A stretch of DNA of 64,000 nt from Mycolicibacterium aubagnense (GCF_010730955.1 NZ_AP022577.1:1488001-1552000), one strand, 5' to 3'; shown: positions 1 to 9,407, counted from the first letter of the stretch. Notes: generated by a model not told the origin, from the letters alone. Translations and numbers: made by a program.

Positions 1-1038
1 GGGCACCGCTTCTTCTGGACGGTCCACGCGCGCAACAAGAAGGCAGTGACCCTGGACCTGCGCACCGAACGCGGCCGGGAGCTGTTCCTCGAGCTGGTCA
101 AGCAGTCCGATGTCATCGTGGAGAACTTCCGGCCGGGCACCCTGGAGAAGTGGAACCTGGGCTACGACGTTCTGCGCGAACACAATCGCGGCATCATCCT
201 GGTGCGGGTATCGGGCTACGGGCAGACCGGTCCCGATGCCGGCAAGGCCGGGTACGCGTCGGTCGCCGAGGCGGCCAGCGGGCTGCGGCACATGAACGGC
301 TTTCCCGGCGGCCCTCCCCCGCGGTTGGCGCTGTCGCTGGGCGACAGCCTCGCCGGCATGTTCGCCGCACAGGGAGCGCTTGCCGCGCTCTATCGGCGCA
401 GTGTCACCGGCGAGGGGCAGGTCGTAGATACGGCACTCACCGAAAGTTGTTTGGCCATTCAGGAATCCACGATCCCCGATTACGACATCGGTGGCGTGGT
501 GCGCGGGCCCTCGGGCACTCGCCTCGAAGGCATCGCACCGTCCAACATCTACCAGAGCGCGAACGGCAGCTGGGTCGTGATCGCGGCCAATCAGGACACC
601 GTGTTCCGGCGGCTGTGCCAGGCGATGGGGCGGCCGGAATTGGCCACCGACGAGCGGTTCGTCGACCATCTGGCACGCGGCCGCAACCAGGACGAACTCG
701 ACAAGCTCATCGGCGACTGGGCTGCCGAGCGTCAGCCGCAGGACATCATCGCCACGTTGTCGGCGGCCGGGGTGATCAGCGGGCCGATCAACACCGTCGC
801 CGAGGTGGTGCAAGACCCACAGCTGCAGGCACGCAACATGATTGCCGACCACTGGGATGAACGTGTGCAGCGCAACGTGAAGGGACCTGGCGTCGTACCG
901 GTGCTGTCGGGCACTCCCGGAACCATCCGCAACGGTGGATCGGCGCGACCGGGGCAGGACAACGACGAGGTGTACGGCCGGCTGCTCGGTCTCGACGCCG
1001 CGCAGTTGGCGGCGCTGCGTGAGGAGGGCGTGTTGTGA
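1..1038 (+). CDS. CaiB/BaiF family III CoA-transferase, 5' end outside the window
   Basis: Moves CoA between an acyl-CoA and a free acid; substrate unknown. The frame is open from base 1 (…ARNKKAVTLDLRT), so the N-terminal Rossmann part lies outside the window; a GTG at 46 is internal. Visible family marks are NKKAVTLDLR, SDVIVENFRPG, SGYGQTGP and LGDSLAGMFAAQ, whose Asp aligns with the catalytic Asp of formyl-CoA transferase. Ends 4 bp inside the lyase gene (GTGA overlap), so the two are translated together and probably act in one pathway. Confidence 0.93.
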   Translation, partial: GHRFFWTVHARNKKAVTLDLRTERGRELFLELVKQSDVIVENFRPGTLEKWNLGYDVLREHNRGIILVRVSGYGQTGPDAGKAGYASVAEAASGLRHMNGFPGGPPPRLALSLGDSLAGMFAAQGALAALYRRSVTGEGQVVDTALTESCLAIQESTIPDYDIGGVVRGPSGTRLEGIAPSNIYQSANGSWVVIAANQDTVFRRLCQAMGRPELATDERFVDHLARGRNQDELDKLIGDWAAERQPQDIIATLSAAGVISGPINTVAEVVQDPQLQARNMIADHWDERVQRNVKGPGVVPVLSGTPGTIRNGGSARPGQDNDEVYGRLLGLDAAQLAALREEGVL

Positions 1039-1940
1039 CGGACCTGCCGTCCTACGTCACCATCCGCGAAGTCTGCCTGCGTGACGGGCTTCAACTCGAG
1101 GACCCGATTCCGTTGTCCGCCAAGCTCGAACTGCTCGAGGCCATCGTCGCCACCGGCGTGCAAGAGATCGAGGCCACCGCATTCGTGTCACCGTCCAAGG
1201 TGCCCGCGCTGGCCGATGCCCCCGAGGTGGCCGCGGCGCTGGCGGCATTTCCCGGCGTCGAGTTCTCCGCACTGGTGGCCGGCCCCGGCGGCGCGGGCCG
1301 CGCGCTCGCCGCGGGCATGCGGTCCCTGGAATACGTGGTGTCCGCCGCAGACAGCCACAGCCAGGCGAACGTCGGGCGGTCGACGACCGAATCCACGGCG
1401 CTGATCGCCGACATCGTGACCCTGGCCCATGACAGCGGTGCGAGTGCCGAGGTCATCATCGCCACGGCCTGGGACTGCCCCTTCGACGGCCCGACCGATC
1501 CGAGCCGAGTCGTCGAGATCGCCACAGCTGCATCGGAATTCGGCGCGGATCGAGTGGCCATCGCGGACACCATCGGGACCACCACCCCGCGACGGGTCAC
1601 CGACCTGATCACCCGGGTCCGCCCGGTCATCGGCGCCCTGCCACTCGGCGCGCATTTCCACAACACCCGCGGTGCCGGTCTCGCCAGCGCCTACGCCGCC
1701 GTGCAGGCCGGCGTGACCCGGCTCGACGCGTCGGTGGGTGGATTGGGCGGCTGCCCGTTCGCCCCCGGCGCGACGGGGAACATCGCGACCGAGGATCTGG
1801 TCTATCTATTGCGGGACAGCGACATCGGCACCGGCATCAACGTGGACTTGGCGATCGATGCGGCCATGGTGGCACAGCGGATTGTCGGCCATGAGCTACC
1901 GAGCGCCCTGCTGCGCGCCGGCGACCGGCTGCTGGGCTGA
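1035..1940 (+). CDS. HMG-CoA lyase-like carbon-carbon lyase
   Basis: 301 aa, the normal length for 3-hydroxy-3-methylglutaryl-CoA lyases, which split a 3-hydroxy-3-methyl acyl-CoA into acetyl-CoA and a ketoacid. The N-terminal REVCLRDGLQLED motif supplies the Arg-Asp of the TIM-barrel active site. HFHNTRG gives the metal-binding His-x-His, and GGLGGCPFAPGATGN is the cysteine loop of the family. Start is GTG 1035, overlapping the CoA-transferase stop. With a CoA-transferase beside it, the substrate may be a methyl-branched acid related to HMG or citramalate rather than HMG-CoA; this is inference. Confidence 0.9.
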   Translation: MTDLPSYVTIREVCLRDGLQLEDPIPLSAKLELLEAIVATGVQEIEATAFVSPSKVPALADAPEVAAALAAFPGVEFSALVAGPGGAGRALAAGMRSLEYVVSAADSHSQANVGRSTTESTALIADIVTLAHDSGASAEVIIATAWDCPFDGPTDPSRVVEIATAASEFGADRVAIADTIGTTTPRRVTDLITRVRPVIGALPLGAHFHNTRGAGLASAYAAVQAGVTRLDASVGGLGGCPFAPGATGNIATEDLVYLLRDSDIGTGINVDLAIDAAMVAQRIVGHELPSALLRAGDRLLG

Positions 1941-1942
1941 GC

Positions 1943-2554
1943 ATGCCGGCCGACACTCTCACCGCCAAGGGCCGCCAGACCCGCGAGGCCATCGAACTCG
2001 CGGCGCGGAAGCTGTTCGCCGAGCGGGGCTTTCACGGCACGACACTCGCCGACATCACATCGGCGGCAGGTAAGTCATCAGCAGTGTTCTACCGCTACTT
2101 CGATGACAAGGAAGACCTGCTTGCGGAGCTGGCCGAGTCATTTCTCCACGACATCGTCACACCCTCGGGGATGAGCGTGCCACTGCCGGAGTCCCCCGAA
2201 ACCACCGACTACTTCACCACGGTGGTCACGGGGTACTGGAACCTCTTCAAGCAGAACATCGGCATCATGATCGCAGTCGCCCAGCTGGGTGCCACCCAAC
2301 CACGATTTGCCAAGGTGCAGCATGAGTTCCGCCGCTTCGGCATGGACATGGTCGGCGACTCGGTGCGCCATGCCGCCGAGCAGGGTTATGCGCAGGGCCT
2401 CAACCCCGAACACATCGCCGCTGCCATTGCGCTGCTTTTCGAGAATTTCACCGTGGTGGTGGTCGGCAACCCGGGATCCGAACTGCAGATCAGCGACGAG
2501 GACGCCATCTCCACACTGTCGACCATCTGGAAGAAAACCCTGTACGGCTTCTGA
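1943..2554 (+). CDS. TetR/AcrR family transcriptional regulator
   Basis: 203 aa. The N-terminal HTH reads ARKLFAERGFHGTTLADITSAAG…VFYRYFDDKEDL (about residues 20-60), the standard TetR DNA-binding unit. The C-terminal half is the variable ligand pocket. It lies inside the operon, 2 bp after the lyase gene and 17 bp before the acyl-CoA dehydrogenase gene, so it probably autoregulates this operon in response to an acyl-CoA; its operator would lie upstream of the window. Confidence 0.92.
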   Translation: MPADTLTAKGRQTREAIELAARKLFAERGFHGTTLADITSAAGKSSAVFYRYFDDKEDLLAELAESFLHDIVTPSGMSVPLPESPETTDYFTTVVTGYWNLFKQNIGIMIAVAQLGATQPRFAKVQHEFRRFGMDMVGDSVRHAAEQGYAQGLNPEHIAAAIALLFENFTVVVVGNPGSELQISDEDAISTLSTIWKKTLYGF

Positions 2555-2571
2555 CCGAAAGAGGAATCACC

Positions 2572-3810
2572 GTGGATTTCGCTCTACCGGAACACCTTCC
2601 GCGCCTGTTGGCCGAGATGGACGCGTTCATCGAGGCCGAGATCAAGCCGCTCGAACGCGAGAACATGCAGTTCTTCGACCGGCGGCGCGAATTCGCCCGT
2701 ACCGACCTGGAGAACGGTGGCGTACCGACCCGGGAATGGGAGGACCTGCTCGACGAGATGCGCCGCCGCGCCGACGCCGCCGGCTGGCTGCGATACGGGC
2801 TGCCCCGTGAGTTCGGCGGCCGCGGCGGCACCAACCTGGACATGGCCGTCATCCGGGAACACCTGGCGCACAAGGGACTCGGCCTACACAACGATCTGCA
2901 GGACGAATCGTCGATCGTCGGGAATTTCCCGCAGCTCATCATGATGAGCCGGTTCGGCACCCCGGCACAGCAAGCCGAATGGGTCGAGGCGATGATCACG
3001 GGCGAACGGTCCATGGCGTTCGGCCTCACCGAACCCGACCACGGCAGCGACGCCACCTGGCTGGAGACCACCGCGGTCCGCGACGGTGACGGCTGGATCA
3101 TCAACGGCCGCAAGCGCTGGAACACCGGCGTACATCGGGCCACCCACGATCTCATCTTCGCCCGCACGTCAGGTGAACCCGGACAGGCGGTCGGCATCAC
3201 CGCGTTCCTTGTCCCCACCGACACGCCCGGCTTCACCGTGCCGTACTACTGGTGGACGTTCAACATGCCCAGCGACCATGGCGAGGTCGAACTGAATGAC
3301 GTTCGCGTGCCTGATGATGCGGTGCTCGGCGAGGTGGACCATGGCCTGGAGGTCGGCCAGACGTTCCTGCACGAGAACCGGATTCGGCAGGCCGCCAGCA
3401 GCCTGGGTGCGGCCCAGTACTGCATTGACCGCGCCGCACAGTATGCCGGCGAACGCGTCGTGTTCGGTAAGCCGCTGTCGGTCAACCAAGCCGTGCAGTG
3501 GCCACTGGCTGAGCTGCAGACCGAGGCCCAGATGGTCCGGCTCCTGGTCTATTACGCCGCCTGGCATCTGGACCGCGATCACCACATGGAGGTCTCCGAC
3601 AAGGTGTCGATGGCGAACTACCGCGCCAACCGACTGGTGTGCGAGGCCGCCGACCGGGCCATGCAGATCCACGGCGGCATCGGCTACAGCCGGCACGAGC
3701 CGTTCGAGCACATCTACCGGCATCACCGCCGCTATCGGATCACCGAAGGCGCCGAGGAGATTCAGATTCGCCGGGTGGCGCAGCGGATGTTGAAGTTCGG
3801 ACGCAAGTGA
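2572..3810 (+). CDS. Acyl-CoA dehydrogenase family protein (LvaC/ACAD11-like)
   Basis: 412 aa. GTG start with the purine-rich site AAAGAGGA at 2559-2566. Family features: GLTEPDHGSDA (FAD/substrate loop), NGRKRWNTG, QIHGGIGYSRHEPFEHIYRHHR and TEGAEEIQIRRVAQ near the end. It overlaps the next gene, an APH-type kinase, by 4 bp. In Pseudomonas LvaC-LvaA and in the animal fusion ACAD11, this pairing phosphorylates a 4-hydroxyacyl-CoA and then eliminates phosphate to reach a normal beta-oxidation intermediate. I infer the same role; plain dehydrogenation is the alternative. Confidence 0.9.
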   Translation: MDFALPEHLPRLLAEMDAFIEAEIKPLERENMQFFDRRREFARTDLENGGVPTREWEDLLDEMRRRADAAGWLRYGLPREFGGRGGTNLDMAVIREHLAHKGLGLHNDLQDESSIVGNFPQLIMMSRFGTPAQQAEWVEAMITGERSMAFGLTEPDHGSDATWLETTAVRDGDGWIINGRKRWNTGVHRATHDLIFARTSGEPGQAVGITAFLVPTDTPGFTVPYYWWTFNMPSDHGEVELNDVRVPDDAVLGEVDHGLEVGQTFLHENRIRQAASSLGAAQYCIDRAAQYAGERVVFGKPLSVNQAVQWPLAELQTEAQMVRLLVYYAAWHLDRDHHMEVSDKVSMANYRANRLVCEAADRAMQIHGGIGYSRHEPFEHIYRHHRRYRITEGAEEIQIRRVAQRMLKFGRK

Positions 3811-4766
3811 TCGACCCGGCGGCACTGGCCGCGGTACTCAGACCCGCACTGGGCGAGGTCACCATCGAGAATCTGCGCGTACTCACCGGTGGTGCGAGCC
3901 GAGCCACGTGGGGGTTCTCCGCGGCCACAGTCAACGATGTCCGCCCATTGATCCTCCGCGTCGGCTCGCCCGACGAGGTCCACGCCGGCATGGAACTGGA
4001 AGCCGCGGCGCTGTCCCGGGCTGCGGCCACGGGCGCACCGGTGCCGCGGGTGCTGGCAGCGAGCAATTCGCCGGAGGCTCTGGGCGATCCATTTCTGGTG
4101 TGCGACTTCGTGTCCGGCGAGACCATCGTGCGCAAAATCCAGCGGGCCCTCGATGACGAAGGCCGGGCCGCTCTGCTCGCACAATGCGCCGAAGCCCTGG
4201 CATCCATCCACTGTGCCGACCCCGCCGGCATCGGGTTGTCGCGTGCAGACGAGCTGAGTTCATGGCGGCGCGAGCTCGATGAGATCGGCGACACGACAGC
4301 GACTTTCGAGTGGGCATTCCGATGGCTGGAGCGCAATCAGCCCGCGGACATCGGCGATCCGGTGCTGGTGCACGGCGACTTTCGGATGGGCAACCTGATA
4401 GTCGATGGCAGCCGCCTTGCGGCGGTGCTGGATTGGGAGCTCACGCACCAGGGCTCGCGCGCAGAGGACCTGGCCTGGTTCTGCATCAGGGCCTGGCGAT
4501 TCGGCGCGCCGCGTGCGCTGGACGCCGGCGGCCTGGGCAGTATCGAGGACTTCCTCACCGCGTACGAACGATCCAGCGCAAACACTCTGGATCGCAAGAC
4601 CTTTCACTGGTGGCTAGTGTCGGCCACCTTGCGTTGGGGCATCATCTGCCGGTACCAGGCGCAGCGTCACCTCTCGGGGCAAACCAGATCGGTGGAGTTG
4701 GCCGCCATCGGCCGCCGGGTGTGCGAGACCGAGTGGGACCTGCTGGGCCTCTTGGAGGCCCGATGA
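3807..4766 (+). CDS. APH-family phosphotransferase, candidate 4-hydroxyacyl-CoA kinase (LvaA-like)
   Basis: 319 aa from GTG 3807, which overlaps the previous stop as GTGA. A longer reading from 3639 is only the antisense-free extension into the dehydrogenase gene. The protein-kinase-like fold is shown by VHGDFRMGN (catalytic Asp, about residue 191) and VLDWELTHQGSRAEDLAW (metal-binding Asp, about residue 209). Such proteins next to acyl-CoA dehydrogenases are generally acyl-CoA kinases rather than antibiotic-resistance enzymes. Neighbours on both sides overlap by 4 bp, supporting a three-protein unit. Confidence 0.88.
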   Translation: MIDPAALAAVLRPALGEVTIENLRVLTGGASRATWGFSAATVNDVRPLILRVGSPDEVHAGMELEAAALSRAAATGAPVPRVLAASNSPEALGDPFLVCDFVSGETIVRKIQRALDDEGRAALLAQCAEALASIHCADPAGIGLSRADELSSWRRELDEIGDTTATFEWAFRWLERNQPADIGDPVLVHGDFRMGNLIVDGSRLAAVLDWELTHQGSRAEDLAWFCIRAWRFGAPRALDAGGLGSIEDFLTAYERSSANTLDRKTFHWWLVSATLRWGIICRYQAQRHLSGQTRSVELAAIGRRVCETEWDLLGLLEAR

Positions 4767-5104
4767 ACCACTACCGGCCCACCGCCGCCGAGCTGGTCGC
4801 CGCGGTGGCCGAGTTCCTGGAGACAGAGGTGCGGGAGGCCACCGGACCCAATGGTCGGCTCGCCGACGTGGGCGCGGTGAACTTCCACGCCCGCGTCGCG
4901 GCGAACGCGCTGCGGATCGTCGAACGCGAGCTCGGCCAGGTCGGTCAGGAACCCGGGCTGCTCGGCTACCAAGACGAGCAAGCGCTGGCGGAAGCCATCC
5001 GCCACGGCGACTTCGATGATCGCCAGGACGAACTCCTCCCCACCCTGCGCGCACTGGTGCGTCATCGGCTCGACGTGGCCCACCCGGGCTACGAGGATGA
5101 GTAG
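4763..5104 (+). CDS. DUF6285-like small protein, candidate LvaB-type partner of the kinase
   Basis: 113 aa, starting at ATG 4763 (ATGA overlap with the kinase stop). It is mostly helical and charged, beginning with RPTAAELVAAVAEFLETEV and containing VNFHARVAANALRIVERE. Proteins of this size and pattern follow APH-type acyl-CoA kinases; in the lva operon of Pseudomonas putida the small protein LvaB is required by the kinase LvaA. I assign it by pattern and position, not by a search. It has no catalytic motif I recognise. Confidence 0.78.
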   Translation: MNHYRPTAAELVAAVAEFLETEVREATGPNGRLADVGAVNFHARVAANALRIVERELGQVGQEPGLLGYQDEQALAEAIRHGDFDDRQDELLPTLRALVRHRLDVAHPGYEDE

Positions 5105-5150
5105 GCCAAACCCGGCCTACCTGTTGACCGGACTGTCGTAGCCTGGGCAG

Positions 5151-5543
5151 GTGGCCGACCCTGCCCTCAAGATCCTGGTGTACAGCGACAATCCAAACAC
5201 CCGTGATCAGGTGCGCACTGCCCTGGGGCGGCGCATTCATCCGGATCTGCCCGACCTGACGTATCTCGAGGTGGCAACGGCACCGGTCGTGGTGAGTTCT
5301 GTCGACGCCGGCGACATCGACCTGGTCATCCTCGACGGCGAGGCCACGCCCGCCGGCGGGATGGGGCTGGCCAAACAGCTCAAGGACGAGGTGGCGAACT
5401 GCCCGCCGATCGTGGTGCTCACCGGCCGCCCGGACGACGCCTGGCTGGCGTCCTGGTCTCGCGCAGAGGCTGCGGTACCCCACCCGATCGACCCGATCCG
5501 GCTCGGCGAGGCAGTGGCGGCGGTGTTGTCGCCGCAGCGGTGA
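5151..5543 (+). CDS. Response-regulator receiver-domain protein, Rv3143-like
   Basis: 130 aa, GTG start; a receiver domain alone with no output domain. ILVYSDN carries the acidic residues, LVILDGEAT the phospho-acceptor Asp (about residue 60) and VVLTGR the switch Thr. The usual Lys-Pro after strand 5 is His-Pro (AVPHPIDP), so phosphotransfer chemistry may be altered. In M. tuberculosis an orthologue-like gene, Rv3143, also lies just upstream of nuoA, which supports the assignment and suggests a link to respiration. No sensor kinase gene is nearby. Confidence 0.85.
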   Translation: MADPALKILVYSDNPNTRDQVRTALGRRIHPDLPDLTYLEVATAPVVVSSVDAGDIDLVILDGEATPAGGMGLAKQLKDEVANCPPIVVLTGRPDDAWLASWSRAEAAVPHPIDPIRLGEAVAAVLSPQR

Positions 5544-5678
5544 AACACTGCGGTAACCAGCACGAAATGGCCTGTGGCCGTTCACTCTTCGCGCCAGCAG
5601 CGGCGGGGCGCGGGAACGTCAGGAACTGATCATGATCCTAGCCAAAATGCGGCGGCCGTTCCGTTAACCGAGCTAAGC

Positions 5679-5694
5679 TGTGGGCCAGCTCACA
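5679..5694 (+). promoter_or_regulatory. Putative CRP-type operator upstream of nuoA
   Basis: The sequence TGTGGGCCAGCTCACA matches the mycobacterial CRP consensus TGTGA-N6-TCACA at 9 of 10 defined bases. It lies 42 bp before the nuoA ATG. Binding is inferred; a CRP paralogue is encoded at 24672-25343. Confidence 0.45.
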
Positions 5695-5736
5695 TCGACA
5701 GCTCGACGAGGGAGCCTCACAGGGCATGACGAACGT

Positions 5737-6111
5737 ATGAACGTCTACATCCCCATCTTGGTACTCGGCGCGATCGCGGCTGCGTTCGCGGTGGGTTCGG
5801 TCGGAATCGCACTGGTCATCGGCCCTCGCCGGTACAACCGGGCCAAGCTGGAGGCCTACGAATGCGGCATCGAACCGATGGCGCCGGGCTCTCCTGGACA
5901 TGAGACCACCGGTCAGCGTTTCCCGGTCAAGTACTACCTGACCGCCATGTTGTTCATCGTCTTCGACATCGAGATCGTCTTCCTGTACCCCTGGGCTGTT
6001 TCCTTCGAATCGCTGGGGGTGTTCGCGGTGGTGGAGATGCTGCTGTTCATGCTGACGGTGTTCGTCGCCTATGCGTACATCTGGCGGCGCGGCGGACTGA
6101 GCTGGGACTGA
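5737..6111 (+). CDS. nuoA: NADH-quinone oxidoreductase subunit A
   Basis: 124 aa, a small three-helix membrane subunit at the hinge between the peripheral and membrane arms of complex I. Helices are seen at about residues 5-27, 65-87 and 94-115. The loop YECGIEP and the [21 protein letters not shown] segment are family signatures. The ATG at 5737 fits the family N terminus (MNVYIPIL); an in-frame start at 5680 would add a non-conserved, unlikely extension. First gene of the 14-gene operon; 11 bp separate it from nuoB. Confidence 0.95.
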   Translation: MNVYIPILVLGAIAAAFAVGSVGIALVIGPRRYNRAKLEAYECGIEPMAPGSPGHETTGQRFPVKYYLTAMLFIVFDIEIVFLYPWAVSFESLGVFAVVEMLLFMLTVFVAYAYIWRRGGLSWD

Positions 6112-6122
6112 GGACCGGACCG

Positions 6123-6680
6123 ATGGGACTCGAAGAACGTCTGCCCGGCGGCATCCTGCTGTCCACTGTCGAGACCGTCGCAGGGTACGTGCGCAAAGGG
6201 TCGCTCTGGCCCGCCACCTTCGGCCTGGCCTGCTGCGCCATCGAGATGATGGCCACCGCCGGCCCGCGCTTCGACATCGCCCGCTTCGGCATGGAACGGT
6301 TCTCCGCGACGCCGCGTCAGGCAGATCTGATGATCGTCGCGGGCCGCGTCAGCCAGAAGATGGCCCCGGTGCTGCGCCAGGTGTACGACCAGATGGCCGA
6401 GCCCAAGTGGGTGCTGGCCATGGGCGTGTGTGCGTCCTCCGGTGGCATGTTCAACAACTACGCCGTCGTGCAGGGCGTCGACCACATCGTGCCCGTCGAC
6501 ATCTACCTGCCGGGCTGTCCGCCACGGCCCGAGATGCTGCTCAACGCAATCCTCAAGCTGCACGCCAAGATTCAGGAGATGCCCTTGGGCGTCAATCGAG
6601 CCGAAGCCATCGCCGCGGCCGAGGAAGCTGCCTTGCAGGCACGGCCCACCATCGAGCTGAAGGGACTGCTGCGGTCATGA
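6123..6680 (+). CDS. nuoB: NADH-quinone oxidoreductase subunit B
   Basis: 185 aa, carrying iron-sulfur cluster N2, the last electron donor to quinone. Cysteine ligands are visible in [18 protein letters not shown] and PGCPPRPE. The GAGGA site at 6110-6114 supports ATG 6123. The 3' end overlaps nuoC by 4 bp. Confidence 0.96.
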   Translation: MGLEERLPGGILLSTVETVAGYVRKGSLWPATFGLACCAIEMMATAGPRFDIARFGMERFSATPRQADLMIVAGRVSQKMAPVLRQVYDQMAEPKWVLAMGVCASSGGMFNNYAVVQGVDHIVPVDIYLPGCPPRPEMLLNAILKLHAKIQEMPLGVNRAEAIAAAEEAALQARPTIELKGLLRS

Positions 6681-7360
6681 CCGACACACCCAACGGCGGG
6701 GAGGCGACGGGTTCGGAAATCATCGGGACACGTCGCGGCATGTTCGGTGTGCACGGCAGCGGTGACACGTCGGGTTACGGCCGGTTGGTGCGGGAGGTGG
6801 CGCTGCCCGGCAACTCGCCACGGCCGTACGGCGGCTACTTCGACGACGTCGTCGACACGTTGGCCGCCGCACTAGGCGACGACCAGTTCGCCGCCGCCGT
6901 CGAACGCGTCGTGGTGTTCCGCGACGAGCTGACCATCGAGGTACGCCGCGCGCACCTGGTGGCGGTGGCCCAGGCGCTGCGCGACGAGCTGAGATTCGAG
7001 CTGTGTCTGGGAGTTTCCGGGGTGCATTACCCGGACGAGCCCGACCGCGAGTTGCACGCCGTGTACCCGCTGATGTCCATCACGCACAACCGCCGTATTC
7101 GGGTCGAGGTGTGCGCCCCGGATGCCCATCCGCATGTCCCGTCGCTGTACTCGGTGTACCCGACCACCGACTGGCACGAGCGGGAGACCTACGACTTCTT
7201 CGGCATCATCTTCGACGGCCACCCGGCGCTGACGCGCATCGAAATGCCCGACGACTGGGTGGGACATCCGCAGCGCAAGGACTACCCGCTCGGCGGCATA
7301 CCCGTCGAGTACCACGGCGCGAAGATTCCGCCCCCGGACGAACGGCGGGCCTACAGCTGA
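6677..7360 (+). CDS. nuoC: NADH-quinone oxidoreductase subunit C
   Basis: 227 aa, peripheral-arm 30-kDa subunit. The signature [18 protein letters not shown] followed by [21 protein letters not shown] is clear at about residues 165-215. The ATG at 6677 overlaps the nuoB stop by 4 bp; the longer upstream reading is a shadow of nuoB. It shares one base with nuoD (TGATG). It is separate from nuoD, unlike the fused nuoCD of enterobacteria. Confidence 0.96.
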   Translation: MTDTPNGGEATGSEIIGTRRGMFGVHGSGDTSGYGRLVREVALPGNSPRPYGGYFDDVVDTLAAALGDDQFAAAVERVVVFRDELTIEVRRAHLVAVAQALRDELRFELCLGVSGVHYPDEPDRELHAVYPLMSITHNRRIRVEVCAPDAHPHVPSLYSVYPTTDWHERETYDFFGIIFDGHPALTRIEMPDDWVGHPQRKDYPLGGIPVEYHGAKIPPPDERRAYS

Positions 7361-8688
7361 TGACTGTGGACAACGAACCCGATGGCCGCGAACGTGTGGT
7401 CACCGTCGGCGGTCAAGACTGGGCCGACGTCGTCGCCGCGGCCCGCGAGAGCGCTGTCGCCGGCGAACGCATCGTGGTCAACATGGGGCCGCAGCATCCC
7501 TCCACCCACGGCGTGCTGCGGCTGATCCTGGAGATCGACGGCGAGACCATCACCGAGGCCAGGTGTGGAATCGGCTACCTGCACACCGGGATCGAGAAGA
7601 ACCTCGAATACCGCACGTGGACGCAGGGCGTCACTTTCGTGACGCGGATGGATTACCTGTCCCCCTTCTTCAACGAAACCGCGTACTGCCTGGGCGTCGA
7701 GAAGCTGCTCGGCGTCACCGACGATATTCCGGAGCGCGCCAACGTCATCCGAGTCATGCTCATGGAGCTCAACCGGATCTCGTCGCACCTCGTCGCACTC
7801 GCGACCGGCGGCATGGAACTGGGCTCCATGTCGGCGATGTTCTTCGGGTTCCGGGAACGCGAACTGGTGTTGTCGATCTTCGAGACCATCACGGGACTCC
7901 GGATGAACCACGCGTACATCCGCCCGGGCGGGCTGGCCGCCGACCTACCCGACGACGCGCTGCCGCGGCTGCGGGAACTACTGCAGTTGCTGCCGAAACG
8001 GTTGCGCGACATGGAAAACCTGCTCAACGAGAACTACATCTGGAAGGCACGCACCCAGGGGGTCGGATACCTGGACCTGACAGGCTGCATGGCGCTGGGC
8101 ATCACCGGACCGGTATTGCGGTCGACGGGGCTTCCGCATGACCTGCGCAAGTCGCAGCCGTACTGCGGCTACGAGTCGTACGACTTCGACGTCATCACCG
8201 ATGACCAGTGTGACGCCTACGGTCGCTACCTGATTCGGGTCCGCGAGATGCACGAGTCCATCAAGATCATCGAGCAGTGTGTGGATCGATTGGGCAAGAC
8301 GGGCCCCGGGCCCGTGATGATCACCGACAAGAAGCTGGCCTGGCCGGCGGACCTGAAAGTCGGCCCCGACGGCCTGGGTAACTCCAATGAGCACATCGCC
8401 AAGATCATGGGCTCATCCATGGAGGCCCTGATCCACCATTTCAAGCTGGTCACCGAGGGCATCCGCGTGCCCGCCGGGCAGGTGTACATCGCGGTCGAAT
8501 CCCCCCGCGGCGAGCTGGGCGTACACATGGTCTCCGACGGCGGCACCCGTCCGTACCGAGTGCACTACCGCGATCCGTCGTTCACCAATCTGCAGGCGGT
8601 GTCGGTGATGTGCGAGGGGTCCATGGTCGCCGACGCCATCGCCGCGGTGGCGTCGATCGATCCGGTCATGGGAGGCGTCGACAGATGA
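7360..8688 (+). CDS. nuoD: NADH-quinone oxidoreductase subunit D
   Basis: 442 aa, 49-kDa subunit that forms most of the quinone site with Nuo[16 protein letters not shown] near residue 42 and the GYLHTGIEK and RPGG motifs are diagnostic; the C terminus ends in the conserved DPVMGGVDR. Start ATG 7360 sits within the nuoC stop (TGATG), implying translational coupling. About 35 residues precede the conserved core, typical of actinobacteria. Confidence 0.97.
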   Translation: MTVDNEPDGRERVVTVGGQDWADVVAAARESAVAGERIVVNMGPQHPSTHGVLRLILEIDGETITEARCGIGYLHTGIEKNLEYRTWTQGVTFVTRMDYLSPFFNETAYCLGVEKLLGVTDDIPERANVIRVMLMELNRISSHLVALATGGMELGSMSAMFFGFRERELVLSIFETITGLRMNHAYIRPGGLAADLPDDALPRLRELLQLLPKRLRDMENLLNENYIWKARTQGVGYLDLTGCMALGITGPVLRSTGLPHDLRKSQPYCGYESYDFDVITDDQCDAYGRYLIRVREMHESIKIIEQCVDRLGKTGPGPVMITDKKLAWPADLKVGPDGLGNSNEHIAKIMGSSMEALIHHFKLVTEGIRVPAGQVYIAVESPRGELGVHMVSDGGTRPYRVHYRDPSFTNLQAVSVMCEGSMVADAIAAVASIDPVMGGVDR

Positions 8689-9407
8689 CCGCTATCGAAC
8701 TCCGTCTCGGGCCACGTCCGGACGAGCCCGGCCCGCCCATCGGCCAAGGGCCGCAGTCCTACTCGACCGAGGTGAGCGCGACGCTGGCGGCCGATGCGGC
8801 CACGATCATCGCCCGGTATCCCAGTGCGCGCTCCGCATTGTTGCCGCTGCTGCACCTCGTCCAGTCGCAGGACGGTTATCTGACGCCAGCCGGAATCTCC
8901 TTCTGTGCCGGGCAATTGGACCTCAGCGCCGCAGAAGTCACCGCCGTCGCCACCTTCTACTCGATGTACCGGCGCACCCCCGCCGGCGAGTATCTCGTCG
9001 GAGTCTGCACCAACACGTTGTGCGCCATCATGGGCGGCGACGCCATTCTGGAGACACTCGAGGATCACCTCGGCCTCGGCGCCGGCGAGACCACCGCCGA
9101 CGGCCGGGTCACGCTGGAACACATCGAATGCAACGCCGCCTGCGACTACGCCCCCGTCGTCATGGTCAACTGGGAGTTCTTCGACGACCAAACCCCCGGT
9201 TCCGCACGCGAACTCGTGGACGCGCTGCGGGCCGGGGAACCGGTGACCCCGACGCGCGGCGCGACTCTCTGCACCTTCAAGGAAACGGCGCGCATGCTGG
9301 CCGGCTTCCCCGACGAGCGCCCGGGAAGCAACGACTCCGAACCGGGCGCCGCGACCCTGGCCGGGTTGCGGATCGCCGAGGAGCGCGGGATGGAGGCGCC
9401 CCAATGA
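8685..9407 (+). CDS. nuoE: NADH-quinone oxidoreductase subunit E
   Basis: 240 aa, a thioredoxin-like subunit holding the [2Fe-2S] cluster N1a. Ligand pattern: GVCTNTLC then [16 protein letters not shown] (about residues 107-155). The C-terminal extension after residue about 180 is longer than in enterobacteria, as is usual for mycobacteria. ATG 8685 overlaps the nuoD stop by 4 bp. Confidence 0.96.
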   Translation: MTAIELRLGPRPDEPGPPIGQGPQSYSTEVSATLAADAATIIARYPSARSALLPLLHLVQSQDGYLTPAGISFCAGQLDLSAAEVTAVATFYSMYRRTPAGEYLVGVCTNTLCAIMGGDAILETLEDHLGLGAGETTADGRVTLEHIECNAACDYAPVVMVNWEFFDDQTPGSARELVDALRAGEPVTPTRGATLCTFKETARMLAGFPDERPGSNDSEPGAATLAGLRIAEERGMEAPQ

